Source: JBFLVT01 sp036804525
GTDB lineage: Bacteria > Bacillota > Desulfotomaculia > Desulfotomaculales > JASEER01
Length of the DNA: 64,000 bases
Assembly: GCA_036804525.1 (NCBI GenBank)
Contig: DAIRSE010000002.1
Location: forward strand, 124,001-188,000
Direction: 5' to 3'
The notes under the pieces are model-generated. The model was not told the origin of the DNA, searched no databases, and saw nothing but the letters and a program-made list of their open reading frames with translations. This document shows positions 41,297 through 50,498 of the stretch, piece after piece. Positions within the stretch are counted from its first letter, which is position 1, and every line of letters starts with the position of its first letter. A program made the translations under genes and the position numbers.

Positions 41297-42061
41297 ATGA
41301 GCCTAATTGCCAAAGAACTGAAGCTTCGTTATGCGCCCGTGGCCATCATTTTTACAGATGAAAAACCGGAAGGCGCTCTGCAGTTTAAAGAAGAGCGGTG
41401 GGGATGCGTGATGGCCCTGTTCACGGCCGCGGCCAAAGGCCAAACAGCCGTCTTCGACCGCCAGACGTTCGGCTGCCGCGGTGGGGGCGTGGGTCTGGGT
41501 TTCGGAAACCAGTACGAGGTCTTTCCCGGGGGTATCGAATACTTCCTGTCCACCGGGCGGGGAGAAGGATACCGGGAAGGCGAGGCTTACAAGAAAACGC
41601 CCGAGCTAGCCAGGAGTTTCGTCGAACAGCTGCCCATCACCGATATCCCTTATACCTACGTTGTCTTTACGCCGCTGGAAAAGGTCGATTTACAAAAGGA
41701 AACCCCACAACTGGTCTGCTTTTACGCCAATCCGGACCAACTATCGGCGCTGGTGGTGCTTGCCAACTACGACCGCCCCGGCAATGACAGCGTGATCATT
41801 CCCTTTGGCGCGGGCTGCCATACCGTTTGCCTGATCCCTTACCAGGAAGCCCGGCGGAAACGGCCCCGAGCGGTAGTGGGCATCACCGACATCAGCGCGC
41901 GGCCGATGGTCGACCCGGACATTCTCTCCTTCACCGTCCCTTACAAGATGTTCCTGGAGATGGAGGCCAATGTGCCGGGGAGTTTCCTTGAAAAGCATGC
42001 ATGGGAGAGAGTAAAGAAGCGTATACCCGACCCCGGTATGGCGCTAGGTATTAAGCGTTAG
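41297..42061 (+). CDS. DUF169 family protein
   Basis: 254 residues, ATG 41297 after GGGGAGGGG. It looks like the DUF169 family: LKLRYAPVAIIFTDEKPE at the start, a WGCVMALFTAAAKG segment, CRGGGVGLGFG and the central Phe/Tyr-rich strand, and PFGAGCHTVCLIPYQEA. Several conserved Cys (Gly-Cys-His, Gly-Cys) may bind metal or a cofactor. The function of the family is unknown. The stop is followed by degenerate repeat words (TTAAGCGTTAGGCATTAAG). Confidence 0.8.
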   Translation: MSLIAKELKLRYAPVAIIFTDEKPEGALQFKEERWGCVMALFTAAAKGQTAVFDRQTFGCRGGGVGLGFGNQYEVFPGGIEYFLSTGRGEGYREGEAYKKTPELARSFVEQLPITDIPYTYVVFTPLEKVDLQKETPQLVCFYANPDQLSALVVLANYDRPGNDSVIIPFGAGCHTVCLIPYQEARRKRPRAVVGITDISARPMVDPDILSFTVPYKMFLEMEANVPGSFLEKHAWERVKKRIPDPGMALGIKR

Positions 42062-42223
42062 GCATTAAGACTTTGTGCAGTGAAGCCGCACCACAAACGT
42101 TAAAAAACAAACGTAAATCTTTTTGTATGCCCGGTAAATAAAGGGTTATCCGAACCTTAGACCAGGAAATTCATAACTGCAATCCGACTCCTAAATCTTA
42201 ATGCTGAAGTGCTTAATGCCCAT

Positions 42224-43156
42224 TCAGCGTTCCTCCCGGTCGTAGGGCAGGCCGAGGGCGCCCGGCGCGCCGATGCGCGTCAGGGCGTTCCTCTTGCTGA
42301 CCAAAACCAGGACGAAGACGGTGGCCAGGTAGGGGAGCATCTTCAGGAAGTACGGCGAAACGGCTATATCCAGGACCTGCAACCGAAAACCGAGGGCTTC
42401 GATGCCGCCGAAGATATAGGAGCCCACGAGGGCGTAGATCGGGTTCCAGGTGGCGAAAATAACCAGCGCCACGGCAATCCACCCGCGGCCTGCAGTCATG
42501 CCTTCCATCCACGTCGGCACGTAGGCCAGGGAGATGTACGCTCCCGCCAGCCCGGCCAGCATCCCGCCGGCAATCACGTATAAGTACCGCGTGGCGAAAA
42601 CGTTGACGCCCATGGAGTCGGCGGCGGCCGGATTCTCGCCGACGGCACGCAGGTTCAGCCCGGCCCGGGTCCGGTAGATCAGGAGCCAGAGCAGGGGCAC
42701 CAGCAGGTAGCTGAGCAGGACCAGGGCGTCCTGGCGAAAGAGCACCGGACCCAGCAGGGGCAGGTCCGAGAGGACGGGGAGGTGTACCGGCTTGAAGGCC
42801 GCGGGCAGGGGGTTGCCGACCATGACTTTCCCGATATACCCGCTCAAGCCCGTTCCGAAGAGGGTCAGCGCCAGGCCGCTCACCACCTGGTTGGCCCGGA
42901 GAGTTACCGACAGGAAGGCGTGGACGGAAGCCATCGCTCCGCCCGCCGCCACGGCCGTCACGACCCCGGCCCAGGGGTTCCCGGTGGCGAAGGCCACTAT
43001 GAAGCCGCTGATCGCGCCGACGAGCATCATGCCCTCAACGCCCAGGTTCAGGACACCCGACCTTTCAGCCAGGATTTCACCGAGAGCTGCAAAGAGCAGC
43101 GGCGTGCCGGCAGTGACCGCCGTGGCCAGCAAGGCAATCATAAAGTCGTAAGTCAC
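42224..43156 (-). CDS. Nucleoside-type ABC permease 2 (NupQ-like)
   Basis: 310 residues, about eight membrane segments. GEILAERSGVLNLGVEGMMLVGA at the start and RAVGENPAAADSMGVNV in the middle mark the BmpA-linked permease family (NupQ/YufQ). The ATG overlaps the stop of the other permease by 4 bases. Last gene of the unit. Confidence 0.92.
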   Translation of the reverse strand: MTYDFMIALLATAVTAGTPLLFAALGEILAERSGVLNLGVEGMMLVGAISGFIVAFATGNPWAGVVTAVAAGGAMASVHAFLSVTLRANQVVSGLALTLFGTGLSGYIGKVMVGNPLPAAFKPVHLPVLSDLPLLGPVLFRQDALVLLSYLLVPLLWLLIYRTRAGLNLRAVGENPAAADSMGVNVFATRYLYVIAGGMLAGLAGAYISLAYVPTWMEGMTAGRGWIAVALVIFATWNPIYALVGSYIFGGIEALGFRLQVLDIAVSPYFLKMLPYLATVFVLVLVSKRNALTRIGAPGALGLPYDREER

Positions 43157-44247
43157 GCCGCTTCAACCCCCTGTTCTTGCCGTTCCGGGCGCCGGATACG
43201 GTACTTCAAGAGGATTTCGCCGCCGAGCACAAAGAAAAGCAGCGCACCGGTCAGCATATTAACCATGGTGCTCGGGATACCACTGGTCTGCACGGCATAA
43301 CCGCCAACCTGCAAAGCCCCCAGAAAAAAAGCCACGGGCAAAATGGCCAGGGGATTCAATTTGGCAAGCCAGGCGACGATAATCGCCGTGTAACCGTATC
43401 CCGGGCTGAAGCCGGGCTGAAGGCGGTGGACAATGCCCGAGACCTCCACCATCCCGGCCAGGCCGCAAATCGCCCCGCTGATGAAAAGCACCAGGAGGAT
43501 GTTCTGCCGGACGTTGATCCCGGCATAACGGGCCGTACTCTCGCTCTCGCCGATCACGCGTATCTCAAAACCCCAGCGGGTCCTGTAGATCAGGTAGTAG
43601 AAGGCCACGGCCAGGAGCACCGCCGCCAGCAGGCCGGCGTGGATGCGCGAGTCGCCCAGGGTCGGAAGCCACGCCCCTTCGGTAAATTGGGCGGTAAGAG
43701 GGAAGTTGAACCCCTGCGGGTCGCGCCAGGGCCCGTAAACAAAGTAGTCCACCCACAGGATGGCCACGTAGTTCAGCATCAAGGTCGTGATAATCTCGTT
43801 TGTCTTCCAGAGCGCCCTGGGCACGGCGGGAACAAGCGCCCACAACCCCCCGCAGGCCAGCCCGGCCAGGCACATCCCCGGGAGCAGGAGCCAGGCGGGC
43901 TGTCCCGCAAAAGTCAAGGCCACCCACGTCGCCCCCCACGCGCCCATGTAAAGCTGTCCCTCACCGCCGATATTCCACAGCTGCATCCGGAAGGCCAGGG
44001 CCAGCCCCAGGCCGGCCAGGGCCAGGGGAATCGCCTTGACGACCGTCTCGGAAAGGCCGTAATGCGAGCCGAAGACACCCTGCCACATGCGGGAGTACAA
44101 CTCGACGGGGTCGCGGCCCGTCAGGTAGAAAAAGACGGCGCCGGTCAGGAGGGCCAGCAGCAGCGAAGCGGCGGGCACAAGCGCAACCATCCATGGCGAC
44201 GGCATTAGTTTTTTTTCAACTATAAAGCCGAAGTAAGTCCGGGTCAT
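43153..44247 (-). CDS. Nucleoside-type ABC permease 1 (NupP-like)
   Basis: 364 residues with about nine membrane segments. The family markers are NIGGEGQLYMGAWGATWVAL, LMLNYVAILWVDYFVYGPWRD and RVIGESESTARYAGINV. It overlaps the ATPase gene by 4 bases (GTGA or ATGA type junctions), so the three genes are coupled. It forms the heterodimeric channel with the gene that follows. Confidence 0.92.
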   Translation of the reverse strand: MTRTYFGFIVEKKLMPSPWMVALVPAASLLLALLTGAVFFYLTGRDPVELYSRMWQGVFGSHYGLSETVVKAIPLALAGLGLALAFRMQLWNIGGEGQLYMGAWGATWVALTFAGQPAWLLLPGMCLAGLACGGLWALVPAVPRALWKTNEIITTLMLNYVAILWVDYFVYGPWRDPQGFNFPLTAQFTEGAWLPTLGDSRIHAGLLAAVLLAVAFYYLIYRTRWGFEIRVIGESESTARYAGINVRQNILLVLFISGAICGLAGMVEVSGIVHRLQPGFSPGYGYTAIIVAWLAKLNPLAILPVAFFLGALQVGGYAVQTSGIPSTMVNMLTGALLFFVLGGEILLKYRIRRPERQEQGVEAA

Positions 44248-45764
44248 ACGGCCTTCGCCTCCCCGCCGGCACCCATCATCAACAGGCCCACCTGTTCCCG
44301 CGTGGCCGTTTCGGTCCTGAGAGGCTCACCCATCACCCTGCCCCCGCTCAGGACAATAATGCGGTCACTTAGAGCAAAGATTTCGTCAAGGTCCTCGGAA
44401 ATAAGCAGGATGGCCGTACCCCGCCGGCGTTCCTGCAGCAGGAACCTGCTGACGGCTTCGGCAGCCGCGATGTCCAATCCGCGCGCCGGGTAGGCGGCTA
44501 CAATCAAACGCGGCTCGGCCGAAAGCTCCCTGGCCAGGAGCAGCTTCTGGAGATTGCCGCCTGACAGGAGCTTGACCGGGGCACGCAAGCCCGCCAGGCG
44601 GACGTCAAAGGCTTGAACCAGCTTCTGGGTGCGGGAACGGGCTGCCTTGTAATCAATCAGCCCGGCCCTGCCCTTAGCCTTCCGGTAATCTTTCAGCAAA
44701 ATGTTGTCAATGGCGTTCATCCCGGGAGCAAGACCGGTACCCAGGCGGTCCTCGGGAATATGGCTGATGCCCCGGTCGATAAGCGCCTGCGGCCCGAGAT
44801 TGGTCACATCCTGCCCTTCGAGAAAGATCCTGCCGCGCTGCACGGGCCTCAGCCCCGTGATGACCTCGGCCAGTTCGCGCTGTCCGTTCCCCGCGACCCC
44901 GGCCACGCCTAGAATCTCCCCGGAACGGATGGCGAGGCTTACCCCCTCAAGCCCCCAGCGCCCAACGTCGTTCAGGGCGTAGACATCCCGCATCTCCAGG
45001 ACAGTACGCCCTTCGGCGGATCCCTGCCGGCGACTTTCCTGGGTGACCTCGCGCCCGACCATGGCGGTAGCCAGCTCCCGCTCGCTGAAGCTTCCCCGGG
45101 TCATGGCCGCCACCGCGCGCCCGCCTCTGAGGACGGTGACACGGTCGGCTACGGCCATGACCTCGGAAAGCTTATGGGTGATCATCACCACCCCGCGCCC
45201 GTCGTCAGCCATCCGGCGCAGGTTGGCAAAAAGCTCTGCGGATTCCTGCGGGGTCAAGACCGCCGTCGGCTCGTCCAGGATCAGCAGCTGGCAGCCGCGG
45301 TAGAGCATCTTGACGATCTCCACCCGCTGGCGTTCCCCTACGGAGAGCTGCCACACATAGGCCCCGGGGTTGATAGCCAGACCGAACCGCGCCGAGAGCT
45401 CGGTCAGCTCACGCTCCTTCGCCGCCGGACGCAGCACAAAGGAGATGTTCCGGTCTCCCAGGATAATGTTCTCGGCCACCGTGAAGGTTTCGACCAGTTT
45501 GAAATGCTGGTGCACCATACCGATGCCGGCCCGGATGGCGTCACGGGGCGAGCGGAAACTCACCGGGCGGCCCTTGTAAATGATCTGGCCATCGTCAGGG
45601 CGGTACAAACCCGCGAGGATGCTCATCAGCGTGCTCTTGCCGGAGCCGTTTTCGCCAAGAAGGGCGTGGATCTCCCCCGGCCGGACGTTGAAGTCCACGC
45701 GGTCATTGGCGAGAACCCTGGGAAAACGCTTGGTGATGCCCTTCATCTCTACCAGGTATTCCAA
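44244..45764 (-). CDS. Nucleoside-type ABC ATPase, double (NupO-like)
   Basis: 506 residues with two ATPase cassettes in tandem. First: Walker A GENGSGKST near 37, LSVGERQRVEI signature and LLILDEPTAVLTP. Second (from about 260): GVAGNGQRELAEVI in place of Walker A, LLSGGNLQKLLLAREL and LIVAAYPARGLD. The degenerate second cassette is normal in this family (YufO, RbsA). Nucleosides or other small solutes are imported in relatives. Confidence 0.93.
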   Translation of the reverse strand: MEYLVEMKGITKRFPRVLANDRVDFNVRPGEIHALLGENGSGKSTLMSILAGLYRPDDGQIIYKGRPVSFRSPRDAIRAGIGMVHQHFKLVETFTVAENIILGDRNISFVLRPAAKERELTELSARFGLAINPGAYVWQLSVGERQRVEIVKMLYRGCQLLILDEPTAVLTPQESAELFANLRRMADDGRGVVMITHKLSEVMAVADRVTVLRGGRAVAAMTRGSFSERELATAMVGREVTQESRRQGSAEGRTVLEMRDVYALNDVGRWGLEGVSLAIRSGEILGVAGVAGNGQRELAEVITGLRPVQRGRIFLEGQDVTNLGPQALIDRGISHIPEDRLGTGLAPGMNAIDNILLKDYRKAKGRAGLIDYKAARSRTQKLVQAFDVRLAGLRAPVKLLSGGNLQKLLLARELSAEPRLIVAAYPARGLDIAAAEAVSRFLLQERRRGTAILLISEDLDEIFALSDRIIVLSGGRVMGEPLRTETATREQVGLLMMGAGGEAKAV

Positions 45765-46122
45765 CTTATGCCCCCGCCTTTTCGGTCGTCAGTCGTCAGA
45801 TGTCGGACCAGAAGGAATTCCCGTACGGGAATTCCAATCACGTTTAACGTTCAGCCTAAGCAATCAGCATTCAGATCGGGATTAATTCCGCAATTCGAGC
45901 ACTGACACCCACAGTTCTCAGTGCACCTGAATAGCGTTTAGCATTCGGCATTCAACGCTCAGATTAAGACTCTCTTATGATCCAAGCGCTGAGTGCTGAT
46001 AGCTATTACAAGATAGGCGCCGGCAGGAAACTGAGCATATCCTGCCGGCACCCTGAACAGCTTGACCATTAGTAGCAGGCGTTACGATTTAATCCTGAAG
46101 GTGATGTTTTACAGCCGACACC
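45765..46122. repeat. Gene-free stretch rich in degenerate words
   Basis: No gene is seen between the ATPase and the binding protein. The stretch has GTCGTCAGTCGTCAG words (45786-45800), the 22-base palindrome GGAATTCCCG...CGGGAATTCC (45814-45835), and several words of the CATTCAGC/GCTCAGTG type to about 46000. It may hold a transcript boundary. Confidence 0.6.
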
Positions 46123-47229
46123 CTACTTGACAACCTCCACGTTGTCAACAAACCATTCCATCGACAGCATGTCGGCGTCGGACATCCTCTGCCCCTCGGG
46201 AACCTTCAGTTCGCCCTTGTTGTCCTTGATCGGGCCGGTGAAGACGTCCCACTCGCCGCTTATGATCCTGGCCTTTTCGGCCTCGACAAGCTGTTTCATC
46301 TCGTCGGTCACCTTATCGCTGTACGGAGCAAGGTCAACAATGCCTTCCGACATCGGGACCCACCACTGTTTATTTGTCCAGGTCCCCTCCTTGACCTGCT
46401 TGACAATGTCGACGTAGAACGGGCCCCAGTTCCAGACGGCCGAAGTCAGGACGGCCTTGGGAGCCAGCTTGCTCATATCGCTGTTGTAGCCGATGGAAAG
46501 CTTGCCGGCAGCCTCAGCGGCCTGCTGCGGGCCGGGGGTGTCCTGGTGCTGGGCGATAACGTCGGCGCCGGCGTCAAGGAGGGCTTGAGCGGCCTGCTTT
46601 TCACGAGCCGGGTCGAACCAGGTATTTGTCCAAACCACGCGGACCTTGGCATCGGGGTTGGCCTTCTTAACACCAAGGGCAAAAGCGTCGATGCCACGGA
46701 TGACTTCCGGAATCGGGAAGGCCGCCACATAACCGATCAGGTTGGACTTGGTGGCCTTGCCCGCGATCAGTCCGGTAAGGTAGCGGGCCTGGTACATGCG
46801 CCCGAAGTAGGTGCCCACGTTGGGGGCCGTCTTATAGCCGGAGCAGTGCATGAAAACGACGTCGGGATACTTGGCGGCCACGTTGATGGTGGGATCCATA
46901 AAGCCGAAGCTGGTGGTGAAGATGACCTTGCAGCCTTCCTCCGCCAGCTGGGTGATGACGCGCTCGGCGTCGGCGTCAGTCACGTTCTCGACAACCTTGG
47001 TCTCGATGTCAGGCATCTCGGCAACAAGCTGCTGGCGTCCCTTTTCGTGGGCAAAGGTCCAGCCGGCGTCACCGGGGGTGCCGATGTACACGAAGCCGAC
47101 CTTCATTTTCTCCGCGCCGGCCTGCGGAGCGGGTTCCTGAGCCTTCTTCTGTCCACAGCCGACAACGACAAGGCCAGCGATCAGCAGTACAGCCACAACA
47201 AGCATTAATTTGGAAAACTTTCGCAACAT
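46123..47229 (-). CDS. BMP-family solute-binding lipoprotein (NupN/BmpA-like)
   Basis: 368 residues. Signal peptide with lipobox LVVVGCGQ (lipid Cys near 25), then MKVGFVYIGTPGDAGWTFAHE, the typical BMP start, and EGCKVIFTTSFGFMDP, YFGRMYQARYLTGLIAGKAT and AHQ-like DVIAQHQDTPG. It delivers purine nucleosides to the NupOPQ-type permease in relatives. The gene is first of the importer locus; the 358-base gap to the ATPase gene suggests a separate or attenuated transcript. Confidence 0.93.
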   Translation of the reverse strand: MLRKFSKLMLVVAVLLIAGLVVVGCGQKKAQEPAPQAGAEKMKVGFVYIGTPGDAGWTFAHEKGRQQLVAEMPDIETKVVENVTDADAERVITQLAEEGCKVIFTTSFGFMDPTINVAAKYPDVVFMHCSGYKTAPNVGTYFGRMYQARYLTGLIAGKATKSNLIGYVAAFPIPEVIRGIDAFALGVKKANPDAKVRVVWTNTWFDPAREKQAAQALLDAGADVIAQHQDTPGPQQAAEAAGKLSIGYNSDMSKLAPKAVLTSAVWNWGPFYVDIVKQVKEGTWTNKQWWVPMSEGIVDLAPYSDKVTDEMKQLVEAEKARIISGEWDVFTGPIKDNKGELKVPEGQRMSDADMLSMEWFVDNVEVVK

Positions 47230-47476
47230 CCACGCCTCCCGTCAACTAATTACTAAACTAATAATACTAAAACTATGAGAATAAAAGGCTTCCTGGTTTG
47301 GCTACGGTTTCGACAGTCAAGTCTTTGCAGTCTCCTAGACCGAGAAGCATCCCCCCTGCCGTCCGCAAATCGGGCTCGACCATCACAACTTAAAGACAAT
47401 TCCCCATCGCATTTTAAATTCCTGCCGAAAAATCGACACAATAGTCCCGCAAGCAGGAGAGGTTGGGCGGCCAGCG

Positions 47477-48682
47477 TCAAATGTTGTACATTTTGGCCAC
47501 GGTAAGCGCCGTCTCTTTTAATTCGTCCCTAAGCCACTGCGGTTCCAGCACTTCCACCTCAGGACCCCACTGCAGGAGCCAGCCTTTCAGTTCGTTCTTA
47601 CCGGATGAACGGTAGGCCACGACAACCGAACCGTCAGGCAATTCTTCCTCGATGCACTGGGACGGGTGATAAACGATCCTCCTCACTCTATGCGCCACCA
47701 CGGGCGAGAAGCGCAGCCGGACGTCAAAAGGCTCGCCGTCGTTAATGACACCCCATGAATCCCCGAGAAAGGCTCGCAGGTTAAAATCGGGCGGGTAGCT
47801 AAAACCCTCGCCGAGCACAAAGACATTCTTGATCTGGTCCACGCGGAAGGTCCTGGTGCGCCCCGATTCCTGGCAGAACCCGGCGAGATACCAGTTGTGG
47901 CGTTTGCATACCAGACCGTAGGGTTCCACGATACGGTCGGACCACGCGTTGCGGTAAGCAACGTAGTATCTTATTTTGATACGCCGCTCCTCGGTTAAGG
48001 CTTGCAACAACCTGGTAAAGACGCCGCCCACTTCGGCGGGATCAGCCAGCCCTTCGTCAACGATATGCACTCGCTGCTGCAGCTTTTCAAAAGGGAAGGC
48101 CTCGACAGGATACCGGTTCTTAAAAAGATGCGTCACCAGCAGCCTCTTAAGCCCCTCGGTCTGCCCGGCAAGGGGCGAACCCTGCTGCTGCAGCAGTGTC
48201 AGGTAAATGATGAGCGCCCTGTCGGGAGAAAGAGGGGGCAGGTAGCAGCGCTTTAAGCGGTACAGCGTCTGGGTCTTGCCCCGCCGCTCAAGTTCGATGC
48301 CGACCTGTTCCTCAATGGCCTTGAGGTCCCGGTAGACCTGCCGTTCACTCACTTCGCAGGCCTCCGCCAGGTCTTTGACCGTCAGCCCGCCGGTGAGTGT
48401 CGCCTCATTAAGAAGCTCGATGATCTTGTTGATACGCAGAGAGCGTGTTAGGTCAACCTGCGGAGCAGCCAGCTCCCGTACCCGGGCCAGGGTCAGGGGG
48501 CCGTCCCAGCCGCTGACCCGGAAGTGCCGGCCGTCAAAAACGCGTTCATCGCCGGCCAGCTCATTGAGCAACGTATAGAGGTCGCCGGGCTCGATATCCA
48601 GACGGTCGGTCAGTTCATCCACACCGATGCCGGGATGTTCCGACACTATGGCAATCAGCTCCTGCGTCTTATTCGTCTTCAT
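47477..48682 (-). CDS. WYL-domain transcriptional regulator
   Basis: 401 residues from ATG 48682, just behind GGGGGGGCGGGG. The first 60 residues are a MarR-like winged helix (a GVDELTDRLDIEPGDLYTLL segment), followed by a second HTH (about 98-150; KDLAEACEVSERQVYRDL) and the WYL domain with RIVEPYGLVCKRHNWYLAGF. The C-terminal WCX part is also seen. WYL regulators sense small ligands or nucleic acid. Two HTHs in series is not the usual DeoR-WYL plan. Target unknown; the BMP gene is 247 bases away, divergent ends facing. Confidence 0.85.
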   Translation of the reverse strand: MKTNKTQELIAIVSEHPGIGVDELTDRLDIEPGDLYTLLNELAGDERVFDGRHFRVSGWDGPLTLARVRELAAPQVDLTRSLRINKIIELLNEATLTGGLTVKDLAEACEVSERQVYRDLKAIEEQVGIELERRGKTQTLYRLKRCYLPPLSPDRALIIYLTLLQQQGSPLAGQTEGLKRLLVTHLFKNRYPVEAFPFEKLQQRVHIVDEGLADPAEVGGVFTRLLQALTEERRIKIRYYVAYRNAWSDRIVEPYGLVCKRHNWYLAGFCQESGRTRTFRVDQIKNVFVLGEGFSYPPDFNLRAFLGDSWGVINDGEPFDVRLRFSPVVAHRVRRIVYHPSQCIEEELPDGSVVVAYRSSGKNELKGWLLQWGPEVEVLEPQWLRDELKETALTVAKMYNI

Positions 48683-49106
48683 CCCCGCCCCCCCTTGTCG
48701 GGGCTGTGAAAAACTTCGCCTGCCCGGCACTCAATCCGATGGTTGAACATTTTTTGATAAACCGCAGTCTCTTCGTTAAGCACAGACTTTCACTTTGCAT
48801 AGCCCCATTGAGTGCCGGGTCGTTTTTGAACAGCCCCCACTTTTTTCAACAGGCATTCTCAAAGGGTGCTTTCGTACCCAAAACGCCGCCCGGCCGCCGG
48901 CACAAGAATTCGGCCCGCCGCCTCCCGCCCAAAGCTTTAGGCGCGTTCCGCTGAGCATGCATTTCGACGGGAAGCCCGGCTTTCCTATCAAGGAATAAGC
49001 TTGTGCCGTACGGGAAATGCAAAAGCTGCCCACGGAAAGGAATACCGCCGCGGGCGGAGAATACCGATCGAATACGTTACCGAATACTCCAGGCTAAGGT
49101 GATCTT
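48683..49106. other. Gene-free stretch with inverted repeat
   Basis: No gene. A 13-base inverted repeat CCCGGCACTCAAT (48723-48735) and its complement (48807-48819) encloses 71 bases. The word CCCGGCACTCAA recurs at about 38871 and 50231. The remainder has GC-rich, low-information sequence and the leader of the MFS gene. Confidence 0.55.
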
Positions 49107-50267
49107 TTGTCCGCCAACTTCACCCTGACTTTCTGCGCCGCGCTACTCTTCTACGGCTCAATGTACTTCCTCGTACCCGTTATGCCGGTCTACCTGAAGG
49201 GCCAGGGGTTGAGTATCCCCGCCATCGGCGCTGTCGTCGGGGCCTTTGCAGCCACAAGCATCGTGCTGCGGCCCTTTTTCGGCCGCCTCGCGGACAAGCT
49301 GCCCAAACGCGCCCTGATGGCAGCCGGGGCGGCCGTTTTTACAGCAGCGCCGCTCATGTACACGTGGACTGACCAGCCCTGGCTTTTGGCCGCAGTGCGC
49401 CTGATTCACGGTTCCGGCATTGCCGCCTTCGCCACCGCATCGGCCGTTCTGATTGCCAACGGGGCCCCCAGAGAGCGGCTGGCTCAGGCCCTCGGCATCT
49501 ATTTTACTGCGGTCAGCCTGGCCATGGGGCTTGGCCCCCTGGCCGGAGCCCGCCTGATGCAGACCCACTCCTTCGGGCAATTGATGCTGGCGGCCAGCCT
49601 GTCTTCGGCCCTCGCACTGGTACTGGTCTTCTTCATCAGAGAAAACCGCCTCCCGCAAGCCGCTCCCAAACCTTCCCTTCCCTACCTGTCTGTGGTCAAA
49701 AACACCGCCGTGGTCGTCCCGACCCTGATCATGATCAGCTGTTCGTTTGCCTTCGGGACCATCACGGCCTTTCTGCCCCTGCACGTCCTGGGGTGGTCCC
49801 GGCCCGATCCCGGCCCGTTCTTCCTTGTTTCTTCGGCCGTCCTGGTCGTGGTCCGGCTGCTTGCCGGAGGCGTGTCCGACCGTCACGGAAGGGGGACGGT
49901 TCTGCTGCCATCGCTCCTTTTAACGGCACTGTCGGTCGGTTTGCTGTCGCTGACCCGCAGCGCTGCAAGCCTGATGATGACGGCCGTCCTCTTCGGCGCG
50001 GGCTACGCCCTGGCCTATCCGACGCTTAATGCGATGGCTGTGGAGCACTGCCCGCCCGAGGCCAGAGGCACGGCCTACGGGATCTTTTCCGTTTCCGCCG
50101 ATGCCGGGGCCTTCCTGGGACCTGTGGTCTGCGGCATCCTGGGGCATTTTCTCCCCGTTGCAGACCTCTTCGCAGTGGCCGCGGCAGCGCCGCTGGGGGG
50201 CCTGGCGTTGTACCGGTGGTCGGTCGGTCAGCCCGGCACTCAACCCAATGAAGCTAAAAGCTCTTGA
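49107..50267 (+). CDS. MFS transporter
   Basis: 386 residues with 12 predicted membrane segments. GRLADKLPKRALM after helix 2 is the MFS loop motif, and GGVSDRHGRGTVLLPSLLL repeats it in the second half. No specificity motif is recognised. Start TTG 49107 behind AAGGTGATC. The stop is close to the repeat word CCCGGCACTCAACC, so the last residues (QPGTQPNEA) come from the repeat. Confidence 0.85.
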   Translation: MSANFTLTFCAALLFYGSMYFLVPVMPVYLKGQGLSIPAIGAVVGAFAATSIVLRPFFGRLADKLPKRALMAAGAAVFTAAPLMYTWTDQPWLLAAVRLIHGSGIAAFATASAVLIANGAPRERLAQALGIYFTAVSLAMGLGPLAGARLMQTHSFGQLMLAASLSSALALVLVFFIRENRLPQAAPKPSLPYLSVVKNTAVVVPTLIMISCSFAFGTITAFLPLHVLGWSRPDPGPFFLVSSAVLVVVRLLAGGVSDRHGRGTVLLPSLLLTALSVGLLSLTRSAASLMMTAVLFGAGYALAYPTLNAMAVEHCPPEARGTAYGIFSVSADAGAFLGPVVCGILGHFLPVADLFAVAAAAPLGGLALYRWSVGQPGTQPNEAKSS

Positions 50268-50292
50268 TAAGGGATAAAGCGAAACCAAAACA

Positions 50293-50358
50293 ATAAACCG
50301 CCAAGGGCGCCAAGGGCGCTAAGATCGGCAAGAGGTGAACTTAGCCATAGACCCTTAA
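50293..50358 (+). repeat. Dispersed CCAAGGGCG repeat
   Basis: AACCGCCAAGGGCGCCAAGG is followed by GCTAAGATCGGCAAGAGGTG and AACTTAGCC...ACCCTTAA. The same unit occurs inverted at 60323-60397 and in part at 9681-9700. Confidence 0.7.
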
Positions 50359-50498
50359 CAGCTCAGGGAGATTACCGGATTTTTGGAGAGAACTTTGCAG
50401 GCCTACCGGGAGCTGGGGAAAAAAGGCGAACGCCTGGGAACAACCATTAGGTCTCCTCGATGTCGGACCGCGGGAGAGTCCGGCCTCCAGGTTCCGAC

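Noticed and set aside
47230..47476. Leader of the BMP lipoprotein gene considered as a purine riboswitch
   Set aside because: The conserved core bases and three-way junction of purine aptamers were not found by reading.
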